A stretch of 64,000 nt of DNA from Aaosphaeria pasadenensis. Its lineage: Eukaryota; Ascomycota; Dothideomycetes; Pleosporales. Of the stretch, positions 21,497 to 30,378 are shown one piece after another. How positions within the stretch are numbered: the first letter of the stretch is position 1; every line of letters starts with the position of its first letter. A program made the translations under genes and the position numbers. The DNA is taken from contig JAKLMB010000037.1 of the NCBI GenBank assembly GCA_022813625.1, positions 62,001 to 126,000 on the forward strand, read 5' to 3'. The notes beneath the pieces were generated by a model that was not told the origin of the DNA, ran no database searches, and saw only the letters and a list, made by a program, of their open reading frames with translations.

Positions 21497-22274
21497 AGGA
21501 AGAGAAAATCCGCATACCAGCATTGAGGACAGAGGTAGCATCCTACGATACTGAATAGAGCAAAACAGAGACAGAAACCAAACAGTAGTGGCATGTAACT
21601 GTATCGTATATTCACGACACCTTACCTTGTACAACTAGACCTAAACCGGGTTACATGGGCGAATACAAACCCTTAATCATCCTGACAACCGTCCGCATAA
21701 TCTGTTCCGTCCATCTACTAACTGTGAACTGCAACGTCTCATACTTTATTTTATTCCACCTCTTTTTTTACTTTCTTCTCTCACTACGATTGCGTATTCC
21801 TCTCTTCCTCATCATGGAGCTAAAACATAATGGTTGCGGCCCTGGCAGGGGATCCGAACGGGGATGTGAAGCATGGGATTCGATGATGGAGCCGCTTGGC
21901 CCACGTCACCAAACATAAACACCTTTTTTCCTTCTTCCAACCTGGCAGCAACAACTATAGGAATATCCATTCACTATGCTACTTGTAGCTACAACCTACA
22001 AGCTACAATTAACTAATTGTCTAGTCTTACGTCTGGCCATCACTATGCATTCATCATCTTTATATTTCAATAATTAATTCCCCCGGTTTCCCCTTCTCTT
22101 TCAATCGACCTTCTCTCGCTTGCTACTCCAATTCACCTCCTCAGTCATCCCATAGGTACCCATCAAGTACCCCAGTACCTATCTCAGTACCTACGAATAC
22201 ATCCCTCTACTTCAACCACCTATACCTTCAGCCTCTCCACCAACAACTCCAAGTACAACTTCAACAAAAAAACA
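21497..22274. other. Intergenic region with GTACC repeats
   Basis: 778 nt, A/T-rich, between AIM24 and the RS-rich protein. Around 22150-22196 there are several irregular repeats of GTACC (TAGGTACC, AAGTACCCC, AGTACCTA, AGTACCTACG). No ORF supported. The right part is C/T/A-rich up to the next start codon, as in a fungal leader. Confidence 0.55.
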
Positions 22275-22661
22275 ATGTGCCTCTTCACCACCACTCCCCG
22301 CCACCACCACGACTACGTCGTCCGCCCCATAAACCGTAGTCCCCCCCGCCACGTATCCCACTACTCCGCGCACCCACCCGCCGGCACCGTCCGCCTCCCC
22401 CGGGGCTCCACGACCTCCTACCGCGAGTACACCCGCCGCTCCTCCGCATCCCTCGACGACCCCCACGTCGTCGAGTACCGCCGGAGCCGCAGCCGCAGCC
22501 GGCCCAGGGAGATCGCGTACTACGATGACGGGGCCAGGACGAGCAGGCGGAGCGTGAGCGTAGTGCGGGAGAGGGATTTCAGGGATAGCAGGGGGAGTTT
22601 TGGGGGAAGGGGTGAGGAGTTCGAGAGTAGGAGGAGGAGTGTTAGTAGGGTTAGGTATTAG
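22275..22661 (+). CDS. Small Arg/Ser-rich basic protein, unknown function
   Basis: Single frame of 128 residues with a good start context (AAACAATGTG) after a long C/T/A-rich leader. It opens MCLFTTTPRHHHDYVVRPIN, then has RS dipeptide runs (YRRSRSRSRPREIAYYDD) and a C-terminus rich in Ser, Arg and Gly (SRGSFGGRGEEFESRRRSVS). No folded domain is visible. RS repeats occur in RNA-binding and splicing-related proteins, but without an RRM that is only a suggestion. The frame is GC-rich and biased at the third position at its start, supporting coding status. Short basic proteins with an MC-F start are seen in other ascomycetes. Confidence 0.55.
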   Translation: MCLFTTTPRHHHDYVVRPINRSPPRHVSHYSAHPPAGTVRLPRGSTTSYREYTRRSSASLDDPHVVEYRRSRSRSRPREIAYYDDGARTSRRSVSVVRERDFRDSRGSFGGRGEEFESRRRSVSRVRY

Positions 22662-23645
22662 GGAGTAAGAGAGAGGGTGATGGGTAAGTTTCTGTGATGT
22701 CTGTTGGTACAGAATAGGTGCTTACGGGTTGTAGGGTTTGACGATTAAAGTATCGACGACGAGAACACGTACGGATTCCCAGAAGAACTGGAGAACGACT
22801 TTGTCTTCAGATCGAAATTGACGTTTCGAAGGCATGAGAACCGAAAAGCCACCACGCATGGCACATGACATTTCCTTTTGGGATCTTTTTCTTTTCTTTC
22901 TATGATTTTCTGTTGGTTCACATATCACGAGCAATGCATAATAACGACGCATATATAATGACGATCTCGCTTGGATGGCAATCTACTTAGGTACTCATCG
23001 GAGCGATGATAATGAATGAATGAACGAATGTATAAACGGTGGACAGTAATAGTAGTAGCATTTACATGCACATAGGAAGTAATGTAAGCGTATTCATAGT
23101 GTCTACGTATCTAGCAATTTCTATGAAAATAAAATGCAGGCGACTTTATCAGTTTTCGTTCCCTTTCCTCGGACTACAACGCAGCAGTGACTTGAAGCGT
23201 ATCATTATTCGACACCCTTTTGTCATCTAAAATACTAAGAGGCGGTTCTTAGTATCATGTATTCAATTATTACAATTGAGAATTGTTGGGCTGGACAATC
23301 ATATCTTGATAGACATGCTTAGTTAGGTACCTGATTGATTTCATTTACATGGTTTCGTTATTCTTTTCTCTCCTTATCTGTTCTTTGATCTTTCTACCAA
23401 AATCTCCCGGCAGTAGCAGCAGAATACATGAACACTGACCATGAAACAGAAACGAAAGTTCCATTTCCCCCTTTTCTCTTCTTGCCTCCATGGGATCTGA
23501 AGCCCGGATAGAACGAGTGGACTGAACAAGCACATCTTCTAGCAAAACCTCGAAATTTCTCATGATAAGCCCACGAACCTAAGGAAAATGGAAAGAGAAC
23601 AGAATCGAAACAGCGAAAACCCGAGAACAGAATTCCCCCAACCAC
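22662..23645. other. Intergenic region, nothing recognised
   Basis: 984 nt between two convergent genes (RS-rich protein plus, secreted protein minus). A/T-rich with several short frames on both strands but no motif or plausible splice structure. Contains 3' UTRs of both neighbours; the remainder is unexplained. Confidence 0.5.
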
Positions 23646-24568
23646 CTAATCCTCCCTCCTCCAAAACCCCCTCCTCAGCGAAGCCTCCCTATCCCAATTC
23701 TGCTCAATCAGCGGACTCGGCGGCCCCAAATCCTTCTGGCACCCAGCACTCCCCAACTTCTTGTCCCACCTCTTGAGGTCCCTGGCCTGCATTCTGAAAT
23801 ACGTCGAGTCGACGCCGCCGAAGGCGTTCTTGCCCTTGCAGTTCGCGGTCTCGTAGTAGAAGCACTGGACGATGTCGCCTTCGCCCTCGATCTGGAAGAT
23901 GGAGGACGTCTTGTGGAAGTACTTGTCCGGAAAGTTGGCGCACATGTTGAGGTGGTTGGTTATGGCGCAGTAGCCTTTGAAGTTCTTTTCGAGGCCTGGG
24001 TTTTGTTTTAGGACGGAGGGTTAGAATGGGTAAGGGGGTGGTAAAGGGGGATGGGGCTTACAGAGGACCATGTGGCCTGACATGGGGCCTTGTGGGGAGG
24101 AAGTGGTGAGTAGCTCGTTGTTTGGTCCGAAGAGGGTGATGGGGGATTTGCTGTCGTCGCGGACGAAGGGACAGACGTTGTCGGCGTCGTTGTCCCTGGC
24201 GTCGAGCTCTGATGTCGAGTCTGTCTTTGCTTTCGGGAAGCAGACGTATGAGTTGGCTGTGTTGTGGATGACAGCCATGTTGCCAGTGATGAGGTCGCCT
24301 GCACATTGATCCCCGCTGGTAGTTGTGTGAGTTCTTCGGTAGTTCATTGGGATGCAGTCTGAATAGTCCTAGCCTACCTGAAGAAGACGCAGTCACAGAC
24401 GTTCGAGTCATAGTGCTCTCCTGCGACAGCGCCCGTGGAAGCGGAGGCGAAGGACCGACAGTTGGCGTCACCCAGAAGTGTCATTGTTTCTGTTCCGCCG
24501 CACTGGAGCATGGCAGGTGCAGCAGCGCCCAGCGTGGCCGCCGTGATGAGGAGCAGGAAGGTCTGCAT
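23646..24568 (-). CDS. Secreted cysteine-containing protein of unknown function
   Basis: Three exons (24568-24378, 24315-24062, 23995-23646) give 264 residues. The N-terminus MQTFLLLITAATLGAAAPA is a clear signal peptide with a likely cleavage after AAA or APA. The mature part has regularly spaced cysteines (LQCGG, ANCRSF, NVCDCVFF, DQCAGD, YVCFPK, NVCPF, VLC, GYCAI, MCANF, VQCFYYETANCKG, AGCQKD), consistent with several disulfides. No glycosidase, protease or known effector family was recognised. Start and introns are canonical (GTAGGC..CCAG, GTAAGC..CCAG), and the spliced total is a multiple of three. The C-terminal 20 residues are charged. It is probably extracellular, but its role is unknown. 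Confidence 0.8.
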
Positions 24569-25123
24569 GGTTTCCTGCTCTTATCGAACCTAGGTCGAAT
24601 TCAGAGTTTGTCAGTGGTGGAGGTTGAGGTATCACTTCAATCAGTGTACCTCAAGACAGATGTTTGAAGACAATGTGGCACGTGTGATGGGGGACAATGA
24701 ATGATGGAATGGATCGAGTCTAGAATAACTCGTTCAGATATGCTCAAAGTCGACCGGTCGAGTCCTATGTTCGAGGCATGCCTTTATAACCCTCCAGCGG
24801 CTGGCAGCATCTATGACATCGGCGACGGCCCTACCAGATACCAGGCTAGGGCATGTGGAGGCACCATAGACAGACAAGGCACAAGGTGGAGTCGCCGTCC
24901 ATCGATCGTCTGGACATCACCAATTAGCGGAACGCCTCCAAACTCCAGGCTTTGATCGGTCGATATAGGACTTTGATTCCCTAACCATTTAGATTACAGA
25001 CTTTGTACAATGCGGGTGCAGTAGATTAATGCCCCTCCAACTAGACGGCGTCGTTACCTGTCTCACCAACTTACGGCTATCGTACAACACGTCCTTCGGA
25101 AAGATCCGCCACTGTTACACATC
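24569..25123. other. Promoter of the secreted protein and 3' end of the PPR gene
   Basis: 555 nt between two minus-strand genes. No supported ORF. A stretch around 24700-24950 is open on the plus strand but has no recognisable features. Confidence 0.5.
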
Positions 25124-27603
25124 CTAAGGATCTAAATCGCGGTTGATGTTGTATTGCCGGTATCCGAACCCATCCATCGTAACCGTGTAACCCACTTTCT
25201 CGAGTTCCGTCCAGACTTCAGGGTAATATTCCTTGATCCATGCCTCCACTTTGCCCTGCCTCTCGATGTTCGTAGTCGCATTGAACCAATTACTCAGTCT
25301 GGTGGTAATTAGCAGATGACTTAGTGATATCTGGATGATCAGATCACTTACACATAGAAATCAGGCCTAAATCCGTACTCCTCCTCTACCGTCTCCAGCA
25401 TGGATACAGCCTCGTCGTGCAACTGATTGCGAGCAATCGCACCCAGGTACGCGGTGAAAATTTGTTTGTCAATGTCAATATCCATCTGCTTCAGCCTCTG
25501 CCAGATCGGCTTCGCATGCTGGTCGCCCCAAGGCATACCTTCGCATGACCTGAATGCAATGGCAATGCTGTTGTAGGTCGGTCCCTCCTTGGACGCCACT
25601 ATGTCCGACCAGTATTCGAGTGCACGTCGGTTGTTTCCCGTCCCCGCGTAGGCCAACATCAATGAGTTCCTCAACTGGGTGTCTAGGTCCACATTCAGGT
25701 CTAGCTTGAGCTGGTTATGCGCTAGCTCCAGACTCTCGGCGTCTGCGTTACGGGCGAATCCAGTGAAAGCTGCTATGTACACCTCACGATCAGCACATAT
25801 CGTCTCGTGTGTACTGTTCCGCATGTGAAAGAAGACGTGACAGGCCATGTCTGGTCGCTGGCGTGCGAAGAACTCATTCATCGCCTGCATGCGATCTTCT
25901 CGAGTCGTCTCAGGAAACATTTGCCGCAAGATTTGATACGTGTCCCATGCGTCTGCGGTACTGTTCGTGCGATCTAGGAGAAAGGCGAGAAGCTGCTGGC
26001 GAATGACGGCTCGCTGGCTGGGGGAGTATTGATGGGCGTGGACCTGAAGTAGGTCGATAGCGTCGCGCATTTCACCCCTGCGCAGATGGAGGATGGCGAC
26101 GGCAGTGATGGTTTCGGGATCTAGACGGGCTCTGCTTTCGTGGATGTCATCCACAATAGCCATTATATCGTCGAAGTGGTGCTGCTTAGCGTGGCACATG
26201 GCTCTGATGAGTGCATTGATGACTTCGACGCTTTTCTCATCTTTGGCACCCTGTAGCCCGAAGTAGGCAGTCCTTGCCCCATCAATATCCTTGACAGATA
26301 GTCGGTATTGCACTTGCATCATGTACGTCTTCTGGTTGGGCAGTATGCCTCGTTTCTCGCCGAGGGAAATGTACCGCTCGGCAGAGTAAGAGTCCTGCTT
26401 GGATATAGCAAACTCAACAAGGGCATTTATCGTTTCGATATCTGGCCGCACGACTGGGTGCGATGGATCCTGCTGGCGAGCCTCTTCATCTTTGCGGACC
26501 ATAACGTTCATCATACGATCTGCCTCATCCACGCCTTTTCCTAGCGCTGCAGACCATACAAAAATGGCGTCCCATGCAGCTTTATTGGGCGTACTCTTTA
26601 GCAGTGAAGCAACGACCTGATGGCCAAACTCCAAGTCGCCGGTAACGGCACAAGCCTTCAAGATTGCAGCATAGGCATTGCCGTGGGGCTCCGTGTCGTT
26701 AGGATCTCTGACGCCGCTTACTGGCTTCTCATACCAGTACTTCGCTTTGTTCAAACTGTTCTTGCTGGCAAAGTAGGCGACTAAAACGTTCTGCATACGA
26801 TGAACAAACGGTATTGACAATTCCTCCATCATTGCAGCCGTCAGAGTAAGCTCCTCTTCGTTGTCCTCTCGTGTGAATCCTCGAAGCACTTGGGTCCAGG
26901 CCGACGTGATCGCCTTCAGTGTCTCGATCGATGCCGCAGGGCCAGAAAAGTTGGCAACAGCGATCTCTCTTGCCTCGACAGATGCCCCATATAATGTCAA
27001 CACCCGCAAATACTGAGACAGATATATGGAATATTGCTTCTGAACTTCCTGAGACGTGGACTTCTTCATATCGTCCGTCACCCCAAGCTCGGGCTGTACC
27101 ACAACGTCATTGTGCAAGTACCTCGCAAATGCCAAATGTTCGCTACCGCCCGTTTGCGGTCGACGTTCCAATCTAGTCATTATTGTCCGAATCGTGGAGT
27201 CTGAAAGCCATGGCTGTTGATCCTCCCGCAGGTGCGTTTGCAAATATCTGACAGCATTGTGCGCTAGGCGTATGTGATGATCTTCGGCGGTGAAATCTTT
27301 TCGCGCAAAGAAATTATTCAGGGCTCGCGAGACCTCATCCGGAGGGGGCAATCGCGCTGAGACACGCTGCAGCTCTGCCAACTCCCCCATCTTGTCTATT
27401 CCTGGTGGCAATTCTGCGGAGCGCACCTTGCGCTGCGGCTTGAACATGTCGAGAAATGTACGTTGTTGCGAACATTGTGCCGTGACGATAGAGGATTGTA
27501 TAGGAACTCTCGGTCTAACTGCCCGCAAGACACATCCACGGTAGAAAACTGGTTTGTCGGCAAGCATGCGTCGAAAAACGACGCGGGTCAATTGTGACGG
27601 CAT
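25124..27603 (-). CDS. cia84: Mitochondrial PPR-type protein, probably complex I assembly factor CIA84
   Basis: Two exons (27603-25352 and 25298-25124, 53-nt intron) give 808 residues. I chose the ATG at 27603, because the upstream extension of the frame has only a TTG. The start MPSQLTRVVFRRMLADKP is a presequence-like segment. The body is helical with PPR-like units (YAAILKACAVTGDLEFGHQV, INALVEFAISKQDSYSAERY, YNSIAIAFRSC). The N-terminal block FLDMFKPQRKVRSAELPPG followed by ARLPPPDEVSRALNNFF, and the overall size, resemble CIA84, a PPR protein that binds the membrane-arm intermediate of complex I in Neurospora. That name is from memory of the family and could be wrong; a PPR mitochondrial RNA factor is the alternative. 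It is divergent from RSM18. Confidence 0.8.
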
Positions 27604-27906
27604 GGCGGCGGCGGCGGCGGCGATGGAGAGCTTCGAGTCTCGGAAGTGCAATTGTGGCGCCTGGTGGTAGAATCTAGTTCTCTTCGTAGCAATCCATGAG
27701 TCCCGTAATATATCCAAGATAACCTAACAATAGATGAAAGGGTGGGCGGCAAATTGGAGGGGTATAGAAAAGACTGTGAACTGAGAGCTTCTTTCTGATG
27801 GCATAGACGGAAGTGAAATCATTTCTCTTGGCACGCTAAAATGTTCACAACTTCAACATCACAAGATATCAGGTCTACACGCCAATAACACTACCACAAC
27901 ACCGCC
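27604..27906. promoter_or_regulatory. Bidirectional promoter region of the PPR gene and RSM18
   Basis: 303 nt between the two start codons. A run of GCC triplets (27604-27618) sits directly before the PPR gene's ATG and, if transcribed, would be in its leader. An ATTGG (inverted CCAAT) lies at 27753-27757. Both genes are mitochondrial. Confidence 0.5.
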
Positions 27907-28619
27907 ATGTCGTTCTCTCTGCTCCCGATGCGCTTTGCGCGTCCAATTGCACGCGGCACCACCCGCTGCATATCATCATCTTCCCGCAGTCAATCGAGTA
28001 AGACGCCGTTCTACCTATTGCATCTCTTTCCCGTACTAATCGCTGTGGAACCGCAGATGATATTCTCGACATTTTGAAGCCGGCGGCGCAGAACCATCCC
28101 TCTACACCCAAACCTCAGGCAGCCGGATCGAAGCAGACTGCGGCATTTAAACTCGCGAGGCGGAACTTGGGCCCACGATCGAACGTCGGACAGGAGATGG
28201 AGAAGTCGGCAAAGGCGGAGACATACACCAAACAGATGTTTCGCAAGTGGAATGCTGGAGATGTATACTCGCCGCATGATTTGTCCGGCGCTGAGCAAAA
28301 GAAGTGGAAGATGGGTCGCCGGACACCACCGAGTGATGTGTTCGACACGCTCGGCATTAATCCCATCAACGAGTACAAGGTGAGATCATTGAGAGTCCTA
28401 AGCTACACCTCGACTGATTGAATACAGAATTTTACTATGATGTCTGAATACATGTCTGAAATGGGACGAATAAAGCATTCGAAACTTACCGGATTGCGTC
28501 CCGTCAATCAGCGCAAAGTGGCAAAGGCCGTCCGAAGAGCCATTGGGTTGGGATTGATGCCCAGCGTTCACAGACATCCGCTGGTGTTGAAGAAGAGTTC
28601 GCCGAGTAGGTTCTTGTAA
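27907..28619 (+). CDS. rsm18: Mitochondrial small-subunit ribosomal protein bS18m (RSM18)
   Basis: Component of the mitochondrial 37S ribosomal subunit. Exons 27907-27997, 28057-28379 and 28428-28619 give 201 residues. The start MSFSLLPMRFARPIARGTTR is a presequence rich in Arg. The C-terminal 80 residues match bacterial S18: NPINEYKNFTMMSEYMSEMG, then IKHSKLTGLRPVNQRKVAKA and VRRAIGLGLMPSVHRHP. The extension before the S18 core (YTKQMFRKWNAGDVYSPHDL) is typical of fungal RSM18. All introns are canonical and short (59 and 48 nt). Confidence 0.95.
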
Positions 28620-29039
28620 GAGGCGGTGATAGATTATGAAATGTAAAGTATATGTTCCTTTCCCATGTATCATAACTGTTCGCACCTACATACCCATTGG
28701 GCAGTAATTCATGAAGCATTTGGATTGTTGAGAACGTCACGTTTATACATCTTGCCACAGCATCGCACGTTAAAATTATTGTGCTTTCCCGGGCCGACTC
28801 AGTTAACTCTTCCTACCTGTCATGCGAAGGTCTTACTTGCCCGTTTTGGTACTACGAACGATCTAATGAATGAAGGAGGTGCTTACCTATCCTGAAATCT
28901 CTATAACCGCTGTTCAACGCTTCTAGAGACTTCATACCTCAAACACCTAACAAAAGTTCTACTCATATCTATGCTGCTTCAAATCTAAGGCACAAATGAA
29001 CGCCAACCTCTTAGCCAATTCAAATTCACTCCACAATCC
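28620..29039. other. Intergenic region with an overlapping upstream ORF
   Basis: 420 nt. No full gene. A 23-codon upstream ORF begins at 28996 and overlaps the next gene's start (listed separately). The rest is A/T-rich 3' UTR and promoter. Confidence 0.55.
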
Positions 29040-29067
29040 ATGGCTAGAATATCCTGCGCTCGCCTAA
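28996..29067 (+). promoter_or_regulatory. uORF overlapping the start of the Pmp3-like gene
   Basis: ATG at 28996 (context ACAAATGAA) opens a 23-residue frame, MNANLLANSNSLHNPWLEYP and three more residues, ending at TAA 29065-29067. It is in a different frame from, and overlaps, the main start at 29040. If the mRNA starts upstream of 28996, ribosomes would meet this ATG first, which would lower translation of the main frame. An intron removing it is possible but no good one was seen. Confidence 0.45.
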
Positions 29068-30095
29068 ACCACAGATATCTCGCTCACCAGGCGGTGGCCA
29101 TTGTGACACCCCCGGTCGTCTTCTTCCTCGTCTCCTATCCTAATTCACCTCCATGGGACGATTTCGCCCTCAACGTGCTACTATCTATTCTCGGATGGCT
29201 GCCCGGTATCATTCACGCCTCCATGTTTCTCCACAAAGCCTACCAAGTCAACAGCAAACATCATGGGAAAGGCTCATCTATTCGCCTTTCGTCGATGCAC
29301 CTCTCGTCACACGCTGCCTCTAGTGAATTCACGGAAAATGAAGACCCCAATGACCTCATCGACAAGACCGATCAAGCATCCATCCGTGAAGCGCAATTTT
29401 CACCTTCCGCCGTGGTGATCTCACCTTCTCCGGATCCATCCCCCACCTTGATACAGAGTCCCGAGGCCATATACGTCCAAGAACCCACTCCCGGGCGCGT
29501 ATCGGATGACTCCTCCCTACGCCGCCGTACCTCCATACTCTCGCCGCTCCCACCATCATTCCAACTCGCCGTGCCTCGTCATCGGTACGGCCACCATGCA
29601 ACTGCACAATCCTCCGCATCGTCTGTCGCCAGCGGCCGCTCCATATCAGCCTCCATCAAGTCATCAGTCCATTCAGTCATGTCTGTATTCAGCATCAGCA
29701 CCATCTCCAGAGACCCCGCGATCCACGACCATAAATCACAGTGCCAGCAATGCAATCGTTGCCATAGCTGCTTCCAGCTATACGCGAAACGCGTGAAGCA
29801 CCCCAGCCTGGAAAACACAGAACCCGGAGGCCCATGCGATATCGAGGTGCGGAGGAAACATCACGAAGCGAGGCACCATCCACTTCAATGTATCTGCGAA
29901 GCGTGCACTGGGGATGGCTACATACCTCGCGACTACGGAGAACACGCCAGGGGCTGTCGGTGTTCATTGTGTCGGCATGAGGGTCCGGGGCACACCAAGA
30001 GACCCCACGAGCCGAACCCATGGATCTATGGTCCTCAGAACCAGGTTATAACGGGAAGTATCGTCGGCGGAATGGGTCATGGCATGGGATGGTGA
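29040..30095 (+). CDS. Pmp3/YqaE-like membrane protein with a long Cys/His-rich C-terminal tail
   Basis: Single frame of 351 residues. Residues about 18-65 match the two-helix Pmp3 (UPF0057) proteolipid: AIVTPPVVFFL, then DDFALNVLLSILGWLPGIIH with the conserved LGWLPGIIHA. Classical Pmp3 proteins are about 55 residues, sit in the plasma membrane and affect membrane potential and salt tolerance. Here a Ser/Pro-rich linker (residues about 75-220) leads to a cytosolic tail with CQQCNRCHSCF, CICEACTGDGY and CRCSLCRHEG, a set of Cys pairs that could bind metal. The extended form occurs in filamentous ascomycetes as I recall, but I cannot assign a function to the tail. Start chosen at the first ATG giving the full first helix. 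Confidence 0.75.
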   Translation: MARISCARLNHRYLAHQAVAIVTPPVVFFLVSYPNSPPWDDFALNVLLSILGWLPGIIHASMFLHKAYQVNSKHHGKGSSIRLSSMHLSSHAASSEFTENEDPNDLIDKTDQASIREAQFSPSAVVISPSPDPSPTLIQSPEAIYVQEPTPGRVSDDSSLRRRTSILSPLPPSFQLAVPRHRYGHHATAQSSASSVASGRSISASIKSSVHSVMSVFSISTISRDPAIHDHKSQCQQCNRCHSCFQLYAKRVKHPSLENTEPGGPCDIEVRRKHHEARHHPLQCICEACTGDGYIPRDYGEHARGCRCSLCRHEGPGHTKRPHEPNPWIYGPQNQVITGSIVGGMGHGMGW

Positions 30096-30378
30096 TGCCG
30101 ACTCCCTTTCGTGAGATGGAAGCTTTCTTTGCTGAGAACAATATTTATGGAAGGCGGGAATTGAACTGATGATATTACTACCCCAAAGATCGTCGTCACG
30201 ACTTTCTCTTATCAATTCTTGTCTTTCTTTGCACGGATGTGTTGTGTTTTCAAAAAGATTAAAAGTGTTCTCGATGGTGCTTTGCGTATACTAAATCCAA
30301 AATTCCACACATGATATCGACCACTGACTACGTCTTCCCTACTTTTTACACTTGAAAGAAAAGAGTAACAGGCCATTA

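Noticed and set aside
27604..27717. N-terminal extension of the PPR protein with an alanine run
   Set aside because: The frame is open but begins with TTG; the first ATG is at 27603 and starts a good presequence.
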